Shown here in pieces: positions 11,697-23,400 of a DNA stretch of 64,000 bases (its first letter is position 1; the number at the start of each line of letters is the position of its first letter). The position numbers and the translations under genes were made by a program. The stretch comes from Heterodera schachtii (lineage: Eukaryota > Nematoda > Chromadorea > Rhabditida > Heteroderidae): contig SIJG01000046.1 of assembly GCA_023374025.1 (NCBI GenBank), forward strand, positions 51,569 to 115,568, in the 5' to 3' direction. The notes under the pieces were generated by a model. The model saw only the letters and a list, made by a program, of their open reading frames with translations. It had not been told where the DNA came from and did not search any database.

Positions 11697-13017
11697 TACC
11701 GTATTTGCTCTTTTTATATGCCCGGGTATATTATTTTTCAACCCCCTCAGAAAGGGGTAGGTTATTAGAGACGGTCAGAAATGGAGACAGGGATGTTATT
11801 TTTCGACAGATTTATTTAGTGGACATTTTTTGAAATTTATTTTGAACATTTCTCCAAAAAATGTCATCGCGTCAAAAAAAAGCATTTTTATTGCATTTTT
11901 GTTAAAAAGTTTCTGAAATTTTACATGAAAAATTCGAAAAATGCCAAAATATTTACAAAGAAATTAATAAAAGCCCCAAAAGTTTGAAATAAGAATATGG
12001 TATTTTGCGTTTGAGAAATTTTGAATTTTTTAATATTTTGAAAAATTTTTCCATTTTTAAGCCCGGGAATTTATCAAATTTTTGAAAATTCAAACTCACT
12101 TCAGGGTTGGACAATGTTAATGGAATAAAGCTTAAAAATTAAGAAAATCGGGAGAATTTTATTTCCAGAAATTCTAGATATTTGTGATTTTTCTGAAAAA
12201 AAAAATCAGAACGCCGTTTTGAAAGGGAATTTTAAAATTTAGCAATTTTTAAGAAAAAATTTGAGAAAATTTTCAGTCGATTTTGTAAATTATATGGATT
12301 AACATATTTTTTCTTCGCATATGCTATGAAGAAAGGGGCTCAAAAGTACGTTAAGATTTTTTGATTTGGTGAAGGTTGTCCATATAAATCCATATTTTGA
12401 GGGGTTATCGAGAATAAATCCATATTTCGGCCATTTTTGGCAAATTTTTAAAAGATGCAAAAAAAGCGAAAAATACACCCCTAAAAAGAGAATTTTTCGA
12501 AATTTCGGAAATTTTTTTTAGGTATTTTGTCCACGCCAAAAATTTTCGCTGAAAACAATGAAGTTATTACAAAAAATTTGAGATGTATTTGATTTGCAAC
12601 TGTGAAGCGAGAATTTAATAAAAATTGGCATTTTTTAAGGTTAAATCCATTTTTTGGCATTTTTTACGTATTTTTAATTCTGTTTAAGCAAATATTGAAT
12701 ATATACACCTTTTTTGGTATTTTTGAGGGATATTTTGGCAGTTTTTAGTCCATATTTGTGCATTTTTGAACTTTTTAGTCCATCTTTCGGGCTTTTTAGT
12801 CCATGTAATTTAAAACCCTATTTATTACACATTTAAACGAATTTCAATTTAGTATTAATTAATTTTAAAAATTGAAAAGAAGTTTTTTCGAAAAAATAAA
12901 AATTCTATTTATCCCACCGGGAGATAAAAAGAGGCCGGGAGATTATTTTTCAACCTACTTCGAAAGGCGTACATTATTGGAGACTGACAGATTAACATAT
13001 AATTAGAGAAAATACGG
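11697..13017. mobile_element. Possible inverted-repeat element, AT-rich interior
   Basis: The left end reads ACCGTATTTGCTCTTTTTAT and the right end AGAGAAAATACGGT. Next to each, the words TATTTTTCAACC and GAGAC(G/T)G..AGA recur. Inside is a long AT-rich section with phrases such as TCCATATTT repeated (12370-12800), shared with the window's last 180 bp. I found no coding sequence and no certain target duplication. Confidence 0.4.
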
Positions 13018-14320
13018 TAAGTACCTGATTGCCATTTACATATTTTCGTTCATCGTGAAAAGAATTTTCATTTTGAATTTTCGACTGCTTTTTCCAATGT
13101 GTTGATCAAATTCAAATTTTGCACTTAATTTAGGCTGCCATTCTCTCAACTGTCGAAAAGCGCGGAAGTTGAAAATATGAAAATATTGAGAAATGATCGG
13201 CGGATTTGGATCTTATTGAATGGACAAATTGATCTGATACATAATTTTGTTGCTCGTCTTTGCTCATTATTGTTGATATTCTTTCCGACGAAAATATTTA
13301 TTTAACTGCGCAGGAGTCGAGATTAAGATTCCATAAACTAGGAATTTCTGACTTAAATTTTGTTTAAAGTTTAAAAATATAAATGAAAAAAACATTTTAA
13401 TTGTATTAAAATCTTTTTATATGCAAAATTGATTTTTGGATTTTCTGTCGTCATATTCAAATAAAACCATTCCATTTTTAAACGATTTTTAAGCGAATAG
13501 GAAATTTTTTGAAAAAAGTCTCGGGGTCAAGTCTCGGTCTCGGGAAATTTTTGGTCTTGAGCATCACTACAATTTGTGCTGTCTGAGGGTTTTTTTTTTG
13601 CGCGCGATGCGCAGCAGTTTTTAAGCAAAAACATTTATTTTATGAGATGCCAAGAAGTAATCGGGCCATTTTTTTTTACAAAATCTGTTAGCAAATTACA
13701 TTCAGATTTCCTGATCCCGCTGCGCGATTGGAAATGAATTTTTTTACGGGACGGGATCCCGAGGGAAAGGGGGTGGTAGCTTTCCTTGGTCCGTTCGTTC
13801 GCTAATTTAAATGGCACAATTTACGTTGACGGTGGATAAACAATAAATTGCATTTTGTAGTGGACGGAAGTGATGGCATTGAGAAATTCTTAAACAATGG
13901 GGAAAAACGGAAAACAGTTGCTTAACGAAAAAATGGCAACATAATAATTCGGTAAATATTTCATTCGAATTTTATTTTTTTCTGAAATTTTAGTTATCTA
14001 TTTCACTAAAAAGTGATATAAACTCTATTTTTTATTATAATGGTGATAGACATTTTGAAACTATAATCAATCCTCCGAAAATTTTAAAGTGAATAATTCT
14101 TTAAATTGTTCGTTTACTGGTTTTTGCTGATAAGTGAACAAATTTTGCAAAATTTGCTGCAGCAAATTTTAAAAAAAATTGTTTCTTTAAAGGGTTTCTT
14201 TGATAAAGTGAAAATCATTTAAATTTTTCGTTTACTTTTTTTCGCTGATAAAGTAAAAATTTTTTTTTAAGTTTTGTGCATTCATGTGATTGAGCATTTG
14301 CCTGACAATTATAAAAGGTT
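13018..14320. other. AT-rich intergenic stretch
   Basis: No gene is visible. Around 13515-13570 there is a fragment of a repeat with GTCTCGGTCTCGGGAAATTTT, a family also represented near 15820-15960, 18430-18505 and 33975-34075. Confidence 0.35.
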
Positions 14321-14528
14321 AACTTTTCTTAAAAATTTATAGTAAATTAAAGTATTTTACTTTGCTTATTTGATTTTATCACAAAATTTGACAATTTCAA
14401 AACCAATTCGTCGCAAAGAAAGAGAACTTTTCTTAAAAATTTATAGTAAATAAAGTATTTACTTTGCTTATTTGATTTTATCACAAAATTTGACAATTTC
14501 AAAACCAATTCGTCGCAAAGAAAGAGAA
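14321..14528. repeat. Direct tandem duplication, 104-bp unit
   Basis: The segment starting AACTTTTCTTAAAAATTTAT at 14321 is repeated at 14425 almost without change, ending with CAATTCGTCGCAAAGAAAGAG in both copies. The second copy supplies the beginning of the open frame annotated next. Confidence 0.85.
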
Positions 14529-15031
14529 CTGAGGACTCTTACGGGTATTGCAATTGTTTCGGCAATTGTCCTAACTCCAATAATACTTGGTTTGGTTGCA
14601 ACCGGCATTGTAATTGGTTATAATGCCAAAGATGGAAGTGGACGTAAATGTATGATTATAAATTTAAATTAAAATAAATAAATAAAATGATAATTAATTT
14701 TTAAAATTGTCCTTTAATAATAAAATAAATTAAAAATTTCTTCAGATAATGAGTACCTCAAAGTTTTTCCCATCAAATTTTCGTTTGCGACCGAGAAATT
14801 TCAATTGATTTGGAAAACTTTAACAATGAATTTTTGTTCCGAAAAATTGGTGAAATGTGGGATCCATGCCAATTTAGAAGAGATTTATTTTTTGGTATGA
14901 AAGAAATGATAAAAAACGAATTAAATCACATTCGTTTCAGATTTAAAAGGAAGCAAAAAGACGCCACACTCGATCCGGACAAATTGAAATTTTTTAATTT
15001 TATGGGTCGTAAATGGAACTACCTATTTCAC
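14472..15031 (+). CDS. Probable small membrane protein, fragmentary; family unknown
   Basis: An open frame at 14472-14672 encodes a basic segment (RRKERELRTLTG) followed by a good transmembrane helix (IVSAIVLTPIILGLVATGIVIG) and then a stop. A possible donor (GAC|GTAAAT at about 14644) and an acceptor (TTCAG at about 14745) could link it to a second coding-like stretch ending at 15031. This contains FNNEFLFRKIGEMWDPCQF and a charged region rich in Lys/Arg. The downstream segment is read in two frames, so a frameshift or a missed splice is involved. I do not recognise the family and am unsure that it is functional. Confidence 0.35.
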
Positions 15032-15181
15032 TGAATGCTTGTTGATTGCTGTTTTTCTCTCGTTAGCCCTTGACAAAGGCGAATAAAAATTTTAACAAAA
15101 ATTTCATTTAAAATAGTCTATAATATTGGTATATGGAAATTGGTTGAATAAAAAAAAATTTAAAAATAAATAAATAATTGT

Positions 15182-15574
15182 TTATATTGATAAAACTAAA
15201 TAATTATATAAAATTGTTAATGTGTATACCAAATTTTTTAGCAGTAATTGAAATGCCAATTTTACTTCTACGAAACGAAAATCACTAACAATAACAGGAA
15301 TAAAAATCACTAATAAAACAGGAATAAAAATCACTAATAATAACAGGACCATTTTACAGAGAAATACCAGGAAAATGACAAACTTTAAAAACAATTTAGA
15401 GAGAATTGGCACAATTAATATCCTCCTCTGTCTCTTTCTCCTCTTCCTCATTACCTTCCTTGTTTTGTTCCGCTTCCTTCTTCTCCTCCTCTTCCTCCCA
15501 CGCTTCCTCTTCCTTCTTTTATCCTTATGACCTTCCTTAGTCCTCTTTTTGGCTTTTTTGTTTTTCTTGGTCAA
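15182..15574. other. Purine/pyrimidine-biased low-complexity stretch
   Basis: A minus-strand frame gives a run of Lys/Arg followed by hydrophobic residues; another minus-strand frame gives a Glu-rich run. The bias comes from GAGGAAG-type repeats (15420-15540) next to tandem AATAAAAATCACTAATAA repeats (15290-15350). I do not call a gene. Confidence 0.3.
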
Positions 15575-15945
15575 CTAAATTGTAATAATTAACCCATTAT
15601 GCCCATCCCTAGGGATTGCACTTATATTTAAAATTTTTGAGATTTTTTATCAAGTTGAATTTTTTCTAGAAATTTCCTACTGCGATCACGCACGGGTTCC
15701 CGCCAATTTTAAATGCGGGATTACGGGATTAATTCCCCGGGATTGAGTTTATCCCGCGCAGGGACCCGCAAAATTTTAAATTTCCGGGCTCTAATAGTTT
15801 ATGTTGTTACTCGAGAAGATCAGTAACTCCAGGACTTGCGACAAGATTTGTCTCCGTGACTTTAGTCTGAGACTCGACCCCGATGCTCGAGTCCGAGGCT
15901 TGACCCTACACTCAAGACCGAAAAACACCGACACTTTTCTCGCAG

Positions 15946-17091
15946 TTAGGGAGACCGAGACTCTCGAAAGGTACGCAGTATATTTATTCCGGGATGGTCA
16001 CTGTCTATAAATTTCTGTTTATCTTCAGACTTTTGCTTACCTTTCTTGGCCGCACTTTCACTGTTTTCTTCCCTATTTTTGCCATGCCTTTTCGACCCAA
16101 TCTCCAGTTTCTCCGCCATTTTTATTTTTATTTTCATTGGTTTTTTACGCTGCTCCTCCATTTTCTTTATCTTCAAATTCAATTCATCATCATCCTTTTC
16201 GGACTGTTCGGACTGTTCCTCCAATTGCTCCATCTTCAAATTCAAATCATCATCATCCTTTTCGGACTGTTCGGGCTGTTCCTCCAATTGCTCCTTTTTC
16301 TTGGTGTATGCTTCCTACTCACTCTTCGCGGCTTCACAAATCCCTTTTTGCCTTTTCACGTTTTGCTTCGAAATCGGACTCATGAAAAGCAATGGATTGC
16401 CTTGGTCATACGCCCTCAACATCGCTTCCAAGTCGTTCGTTTTAAACTCTTTCAACCGCGCATGTTCTTTTTTTCGCTCTTCCAATTTTTCCTTCTCATT
16501 ATGATACGACCATAAAAGACTCTCTAACTTTCTATCCTTTTTATCTGCATAATCGTCACATTCAGTTCCATCTTCTCCAATGTTTCGTTCATATTTAAAT
16601 GTATAATAAAAAGGAAAGTCACCATTCCCAATTTCCACACCTGAAAAGGTGAATAATAAAGATTTTGCAAATTTTCAATGCAATTTTTCAAAATATTTTG
16701 ATAAATTCCTTGAAAAATTTAAAAAATATTATCAATTTTAAAATCTGAGTGAAAAACTCATAAAAAATTCCTTTGTTCTTTTTTATCGATGCTCTTAATT
16801 TGTCAAACACCTTAAAATTTTGTTTCTACGACTTTTCCATTTAATTTTGCCTAAATTTGTTTAACTTATTATTATACAAAATTTACCCAAAAAAACATGG
16901 CCATCTTTTTTGCATGCATCTAAACGTTTCTTGGCACTGGCATAAAGTGGGACTGGGTCTAAAGCATCTCCCGTACAATATGCTTTGATTGTGACTTGGT
17001 CCGACGCCTCAACATTTGGACAAATCAAAGTCTTGATGAAGATTAGGCTGAGAACGGTTCGGATAAAATTGGACGAGAATTGGGAAACCAT
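15946..17091 (-). CDS. Secreted protein with acidic coiled-coil-like tail (possible effector-type)
   Basis: Exon 1 (17091 to 16887) encodes a signal peptide (about residues 1-29, ending NVEA) and a short domain beginning QVTIKAYC with two further Cys. The donor is G|GTAAAT, the acceptor TTTTCAG at 16641-16643, and exon 2 starts at 16640 with phase kept, reading VEIGNGDFPFYYTFKYE. Exon 2 is charged and helical, then shows an in-frame TAG at 16315-16317. The same frame continues openly to 15946 with two acidic repeats (EQSEKDDD.LNLK) and a basic end. The TAG lies inside a GTGAGT donor-like word, so either a short intron removes it or the gene carries a nonsense mutation. The 5' flank shares repeat modules with the gene at 52.0 kb, whose exon 1 has the same layout. 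Function unknown. Confidence 0.5.
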
Positions 17092-17229
17092 TTTATAATA
17101 AATAATATAATGTAGCAGAAGAAAGTCAATTTTAGTGAATTGAATTTATTGGTAACTGATAATTCCTTATTTCAATTCTGCTTTTATATGTAATGAGGCA
17201 TCAGTTGCCCATGTATTCATCAATATTTC

Positions 17230-17690
17230 ACCTGTTTAATGCTTATTTTTTATGAATATGCCCTCCCAAATATGTATATTCATCAATATATCACCAGATG
17301 TATGCATATTTTTGTGAATATGCCTTCCCAAATGTGTATATAATCAATATATCACCAGATGTATGCATATTTTTATGAATATGCACTCCCAAATGTGTAT
17401 ATTGATCAATATATCACCAGATGTATGCATATTTTATGAATATGCCCTCCCAAATATGTATGTTCATCAATATATCACCAGATGAATGGGTAATTTTATG
17501 AATATGCCCTCCCAAATGTGTATATTGATCAAATATTACCAGATGAATGCATATTTTTGTGAATATTACTCCCAAATAAATATTCATCAATATATCACCA
17601 GATAGATACAAAATTTTATGAATACCCTCCCAAATGTGTATGTTAATCAATATACCACCAGACAAATGCATATTTCTATGAATATGCCGG
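17230..17690. repeat. Tandem array of about 62-bp units upstream of the secreted-protein gene
   Basis: Roughly seven to eight imperfect units, each containing GAATATGCCCTCCCAAATGT, then TATATTCATCAATATATCAC and CAGATGTATGCATATTTTT. Two partial units with the same words in reverse order (CATTAATCTGGTGA.. and GGGATATTCATAAA) stand upstream of the other small secreted gene at 51.76-51.90 kb. A regulatory role is possible but unproven. Confidence 0.75.
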
Positions 17691-17699
17691 CTTAAATTT

Positions 17700-18960
17700 A
17701 AATTAAAAAAATTTTCTTTTAGGTGCAAAACCGTTTAAAAAATTGTGTACAAAAGTTCCGAATTTCTTGAAGGAGACTGTTGGCACCGCCGGACCCAACA
17801 ATTCCTAGAATTTTTAAAAATTAGCTCAAATTGCAAAATTTACTAAATTTTACGGACAAAATCTTTTAAAAATTGTACTCAAATTATAAAAAATTTTTGA
17901 GCCCTTTAGGCCAGCGATAATTCCTGCTACAAAACCCATTTACAAAGCCCAAAATTATCCTTAGCCTAAGGCTCCAAAACGTTTTTAAGGATTTCTTTTA
18001 TTAATTCGGAACTCGCAATTACCTAAAATCCTTTATTTTATGCGACGAAGAAACCCGGAAAAAATAAAAATTGTATTATTCATGATTTTGGTACATTTTT
18101 TAAAACTTATTTCTTGGCGAATTATTGTGAGTTTGGTTACCTAACAGAGTTGATTAAGAGTTTTTTGATTGGAATCACGTTAACCCCTAATTTTGTTTAA
18201 AAATAGCTTTCAAATCTCAAGAATTTTGTCATTTTTTGGACAAAAACTTTAACAAAGTGCAGTCATATTTACAATTTGCCAGTCGGCGCCTCTTGGCACC
18301 GCCAGCCAACCAGTGCGACGGGAATGAGAAAAAGGCTTTCAAACTTTACATTATGGTGTGGTTTTTTAAATTTATTGAAAGTTTTAAACAATTTTTACGT
18401 GAAAAAAAATTTTTTTGGAAAAAATATGAGTTTTTTGGGTCTCTCTCGATCTCGGAATTTTCGGTCTTGGGGGCGAGTCTCGGGAATTTTTCGGCGTCGA
18501 GTATATTTTGATTAGGATTCCGGATTGATTAAATTTTTAATTTTTTACATGTTAATTAGGGAAAAAACCACAAATTTCATCCGTTATATGTAGAAGTTCG
18601 GTGAGTGAGAAATGCCTACACCGAAAAAGTTGCCATGACATAATGTCAACGAAAAATAATAAATTTTCAAGTTTTCAACAAAAAATTTAGGCAATGGTGT
18701 CAAATTGTGGTTCCGATGGAAAAAATACAACCCTAAGGTCCAATAATTAAATTTAAAAAAACGAAAAACTAAACTTCTCCAAATATTCAATAGCTTATTA
18801 GAAAGCTCTTTTTGAGTTCTACAACATCTGTGTATGAGTTTTTTACGCGCGATTGGTTTTCTTAAAATTTTTGGAAAAGATCATTGATGAAAAATCATAG
18901 ATAAATCAACTTTTTCAAACTTTGAGTTCAGATTCATGATCAGCAAATTTTTTAACCCCA
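17700..18960. other. Repeat-derived intergenic stretch
   Basis: Contains a half-copy of the GC hairpin at 17779, a full copy at 18279-18306, and a CTCGGGA-type repeat fragment at 18430-18505. No gene is seen. Confidence 0.4.
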
Positions 18961-19680
18961 TGAAAAATTACTTTTTGAAATTTTACTATTTTTTCCTTCG
19001 GGACCGCAAAAAACATGCAAATGCATATTTTTTTCCTGGCTTCTCCATGCTATAAATAGTAGGAAAAACACTTTCTTTTTTGTGTTTGCGTATAAAAACG
19101 GGACTTTTATTTACATTTTTTTTACATATTTTGGGTGTTAATGCATATTTTGCATATTTTGGCTTTTTGTGCATGTTTGTGCATATTTCGCCATTTTTTG
19201 ATAAAAACGGAAAATACACCCCTAAGAATCGGCCCTAAAAATTCAGAAAATACACCCCTAAGAATCGGCCCTAAAAATTCAGAAAAATAAACCCCTAAGA
19301 ATCGGCCCTAAAAATTCAGAAAAATACACCCCTAAGAATCGACCGAAAATTTTTAAAAAACACACCATTAAGAATTGGAAAATTTTCTCAAAAATTCTTC
19401 CCCCATTTTTTTTCATGACAAAATTTTTGATTTAAAAATGTCAATATTTGCTAAGAGAATTTATAAAATAAATGTAGCTCATTGACAAGTGCACTAATGA
19501 AAAAAAATTTTTAAAATTGAATTTGCACTCCTAATTTCAAGTTTTTTGTGCATATTTGGTGCATATTTTGCGATTTTTGTGCATATTTGATGCATATTTG
19601 GCAATTTTATTTGCATATTTATGTGCATATTTTGGTCATTTTTCGTGCATATTTTTTGCAGCCCTGTTTATTTAAAACTA
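18960..19680. mobile_element. Relic related to the 1826-2354 hAT-like MITE
   Basis: Words shared with that MITE in reverse orientation include CTTCTCCATGC, CACTTTCTTT and GTGTTTGCG, as well as repeated TGCATATTTTG words. A direct repeat of AAATACACCCCTAAGAATCGG occurs four times at 19207-19340. The right side ends TTTGCAGCCCTG near 19660. The left border is not recognisable. Confidence 0.45.
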
Positions 19681-20270
19681 AATTTGGTGAATTCCCATAA
19701 AAAAAACAAAAATGTGTTTTTTCTATTTTCTTGAAATTTTCTTCTTTACAATTTTCGAATTAGGCTAGGTAATTGAAAAATTTTTGAATTTTTTTCTTGA
19801 AAGTTTTGCGATGACGTTGTTTCCCGGCGGCGCTTTTAACCTTTACTTTAATAACGGGTGTATAACATCTATTTAATCCAATTTCGAATCCCTAACCTAA
19901 ATTTGACAGAAAAAAGGAAGAAAAATTTGAATTTCGACTTTCTGTTTGAGTTCGGGTAAGAGAAATTTTGTCAAAACTGATGTCAGATCCATGATAACGA
20001 CCCCCAAAACTTTTTCTTAAACAGCAAAAGTGCTGGGCTTTTCATTTGCTTGACGTTCGAGACAAATTGCTGTAGTCTTGGTTTTTTTAAATAGACGAAG
20101 TGCCAAATAAGACTTATTTTCAAAAAGGTAAACCAAAAAAGACATAAATTATCAAGTAAAAAATTTTAGATTAAGTTAGAATTAAATCCAATCGTAAAAT
20201 TTTTGTCTTTTATGGAACAAAATCAGTGCTGGGTCGTTTCGTAAAACTGCCAAATTTACAGATTTTCGAG
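19681..20270. other. AT-rich intergenic stretch
   Basis: A half GC hairpin occurs at 19823. Otherwise I see no gene or clear element. Confidence 0.35.
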
Positions 20271-20289
20271 AAAAATCCGTCATAACTTT

Positions 20290-20960
20290 AAAAATTGAAC
20301 AAAAAACATTTGACGAAATATTTGGAGAAAAATGGGAAGAAAAGGGAAATGATCAGAAAAAGCGAGAAATTATTAAGAGTTCCATAAAATTAAAGAGAGA
20401 ATTAAACAAAAAGGGAGAAAATATTCAAAAAAAGATGGAATAAAATTGAACAGAAAATAGCAAAAAAATTGGGAACAAAACGACACAAAATTTATCAATG
20501 GATCAAAGAATTAGGCTTATATAAATGCCACAACAAATCAAAAACGGATGAACAAAAAATTGAAATTGTTAAAAATTTATAAAAATGAAAAAAGAGTATA
20601 AACAAAAAGGAAGAAAATATTCGACAGAAGAAAATTATGACGAAATATGTAAGAAAATTGGAGTAAGTTATGGGAAATTCAAAATAAAAGAAACAATTTG
20701 GCATTTGTGAAAGATTAACGGAGAAAGAATTTTTTTTCTTTTAAAAAAAATAAAAAATAAACACTTTAAAAATATAATTTCATTAAGGAAATTTTTTTGA
20801 AAAAATGGATAAAATGAAAATGTATTGGCAAATAAAAGGAGAAAACTAAAAAATAAGTGACAAGAAAATTTCAAAAATATTGAAAATTAATATACGAACT
20901 GTTTTCAGTTGGATGAAACAATTTGGAGAAGAATTAAATGAGGATTATTAACAGTTTGGA
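20290..20960 (+). pseudogene. Degenerate helix-turn-helix repeat gene, relic 3 (best preserved)
   Basis: The plus strand encodes, in broken frames, FDEIFGEKWEEKGNDQKKR (about 20308-20370), then IAKKLGTKRHKIYQWIKELG (about 20456-20515), KSKTDEQKIEIVKN, then EYKQKGRKYS with CKKIGVSYGKF, and finally ILKINIRTVFSWMKQFGEE (about 20876-20935). This is a repeated pattern of a basic linker, K(K/I)(L/I)G, five to six residues, (I/V)..W.K.(L/F)G, typical of helix-turn-helix units. Stops between the units show decay. Relatives lie near 1115 and 7130, and EYKQKGRKYS-like sequence is also found on the minus strand near 62700. The original protein may have been a transposon-derived DNA-binding protein. Confidence 0.5.
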
Positions 20961-21420
20961 TAATAAATATTTAATTTCGATAGGAAATTAATTTTAAATA
21001 ATTTATTTGTAGACGCTTTTGATAAATTCTTTTTAATTCGATCATAAAATATGTTGCTTTTTCGAGAAAAAATCACATTAATTTATAAGCAAAGAAATTA
21101 ATTTTTTTGCAATAATTTTAAAAATTAACAAAAAATTATTCACAAAAATTCACTTAAAATTTTATTTGAAAACATTTGTTTCGCAGGCGAAACATGGGCA
21201 AACAGTGAAAAATCCTTTATAGGCGACGAAAGTTGTATTTGATTTTATATGTACAGGGTGCGGAAAATGTTCCCGTATTTTTGAAAAATTCATTTTTTTC
21301 TACCCATTTTCCAACGCTTCCGAAATTGGCAGTAATGGTCGCACCCAATTTAAGCTGTTTTTAACCATGCCTAATTTACCATAAATTACGTTTTTTGACA
21401 AACTAAAAGTGATTTTTAAA

Positions 21421-22470
21421 TAGAGATCGGACCGGTCGGTTTTTTTCGGTATTTTCGATTTTCGGTTTCGGTTTTTAACAGAAAAAACCGACCGAGAAAT
21501 TTTTGAGTTTTTCGGTTTTTTTCGGTTTCGATTTTTTCGGTTTTTTAACCGAAACCGTTCGACCAAAATAATTAAAAACCGAAACAATCGACCGACTTTT
21601 TTGACAAATCAGTTTGCCATTTTTTTAACAAAATTCATTAAAAATTCTTAAAATTTTCCTCCGGCGGCGCCTATCGGCACCGCCGACCCCCCCAAAAGCT
21701 ATCTTTTCTTAAAAAATTAGCCCAAAATCTCAAAATTTGGTATTTTTAGACAAAATCTGCTAACAAATAGCATTAAAATTTACAAATTTTTTTATTAGTG
21801 ATTTTTAGCGAGCAAAACACGTAAAAACTAACCAAAAACTAAATTTTGCTGATTTATTGATAATTCAATATTTTATAATGTTTTTCAATAAGGAAATTTT
21901 TAAACCTAAAATTTTTTATCAAGAAAAAAAAATGAATTTTGGCGAACAATTTTTGTGAAAATTTTTCAATGTAGATTCTCTGAATTTTTTTAGATCATTT
22001 CTTATTTGTTAGGGGTGTATTTTTCCGATTTTTTGGATTTTTAATGGAATTTTTCGGAAAAACACCAAAAAAAGGCACCAAATCGCTAAAACTAATCTTT
22101 GTGGTTTTTTTAGAATCAAGGAGCAAACACATGTTTTTTGGCTGCCTTTTCTATCATTTTCCAAACCTTTAGTACACCATTCAATAGAGTTTCAATAGCT
22201 CTACAATTTTACTCAGAGGAGATTTTGTTTTTTCTATTAATAGAATAGTTTATTGGTTTTTTTGAAAAAAAATAAACAAATTCAAAAAAAAAAACGAAAA
22301 ATCGAAATAAACCGAAAAATTTTTTTCGGTTTTTTCGATTTCGGTTTTTTTCGGTTTTTTAACCGAAACCGTTCGACCGAGAATTTTTTGAGTTTTTCGG
22401 TTTTTTTCGGGTTCGGTTTTTTTCGGTTTTTAACCGAAACCGTTCGACCGACCCTCTTGTCCGGTCTCTA
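21421..22470. mobile_element. hAT-like element, 1050 bp, CCGAAA repeats (copy 1)
   Basis: Begins TAGAGATCGGACCGGTCGG and ends CCGGTCTCTA. The flanking 8 bases are TTTTTAAA and GTTTTAAA, matching in seven of eight. Subterminal sequence is made of AAAAACCGAAA words in inverted orientation at 21430-21600 and 22300-22450. A GC hairpin sits at 21661-21686. A second copy in the opposite orientation is at 55006-56056. Confidence 0.8.
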
Positions 22471-23400
22471 GTTTTAAACAGGCAACTGGGCGATAATATT
22501 TTAACAAAATTTCAGGACTGGAAAACATTGCTTAGTGCCATAACTAAATTGGATTTTCGTAGATTTGCAGACCAGATTTAAAGCCTTTTCGGCCTCAAGC
22601 ATACTTTCATCAAAGAAAATTGAATCTGGGATTTTATGTACAAATCATTCTAACTTTTTTAAAATTAATAGAATAATATCGAAAAATTAATGTTCAATTT
22701 CAATTAATTTTTTGGGTCAGGACTGCGAAAAAAAACCAGCATTTTTCGGGATGTGAGTTTTATACATAATAATTTAATCGTAGATTATTTCATAATTTTT
22801 GTTTTTTCCCTCTAAGAAATATTTCTAATGGTTTTAATTTTTTCTTAATCCTTTTTATTTTTTCTCCATTTGCTTCGTCGATATATTTCGGCTTTTTTTG
22901 TTTATGTGTAAGATTAATTGATGGCTTGCTTTTGCTATTTTTTCAATTTCATTCCCTTTTTTACGCTCCCCAAATTTGGGGCATCTTGAGAGTGAGTGAA
23001 TGGCACATTCAATGGGCGAAAACGAGGTCAATCCCCGCGACCCCGACGTCAAAATCGGGGTCATGCCCGCTCTCGTTAAACAATAGCACACCAAAAAAAT
23101 TTTTTTTTTTTTTGCAGAAATTAAAATTTTGATTTAAATTGTTTAGGAAGAGAGTAAATTTCAAACGAAAATTTTATGAAATTAATTAATGATCCAAATT
23201 TAAAATTTTTTGTTTTTCACTACTCTTAATTATTGGAAAACAAACTTCGAAAACAATTCAATTCAATTTTGAATTCTCATCTGTTCCCCAAAATTTTGAC
23301 CCGACCCCTCTCAAAATGAGGGCACGCGGCGAAAGTTTTATGTGGGGGTATGTGTTAGGTCATTTCATTCATCGCCGGCGGGGCATTGAAAAGAAATCGT
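22471..23400. other. AT-rich intergenic stretch
   Basis: No convincing gene is seen. The frames at 22855-23132 overlap on both strands. Confidence 0.35.

Larger units (their letters stand above)
9344..11698. mobile_element. Long inverted-repeat element disrupted by two nested insertions
   Basis: The ends mirror each other over roughly 150-200 bp. The outermost 20 bases are TATGTGGTTTAGACCACATA on the left, and their inverted counterpart is on the right. The following unique words (GCATGCTTCCAGGGGTTTTCG and its mirror) match in reverse. Two complete insertions with perfect 8-bp duplications (9553-10391 and 10410-11428) sit inside it. Removing them leaves an element of about 0.5 kb. No target duplication of the outer element is clear. 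Confidence 0.75.

Noticed and set aside
15182..15574. Lys/Arg-rich protein of 130 residues
   Set aside because: Low-complexity GA-rich DNA with several overlapping readings; no supporting structure.
16046..16515. Plus-strand frames of 152 and 173 codons
   Set aside because: They are antisense to exon 2 of the minus-strand secreted gene, which has a spliced signal-peptide exon and acidic repeats.
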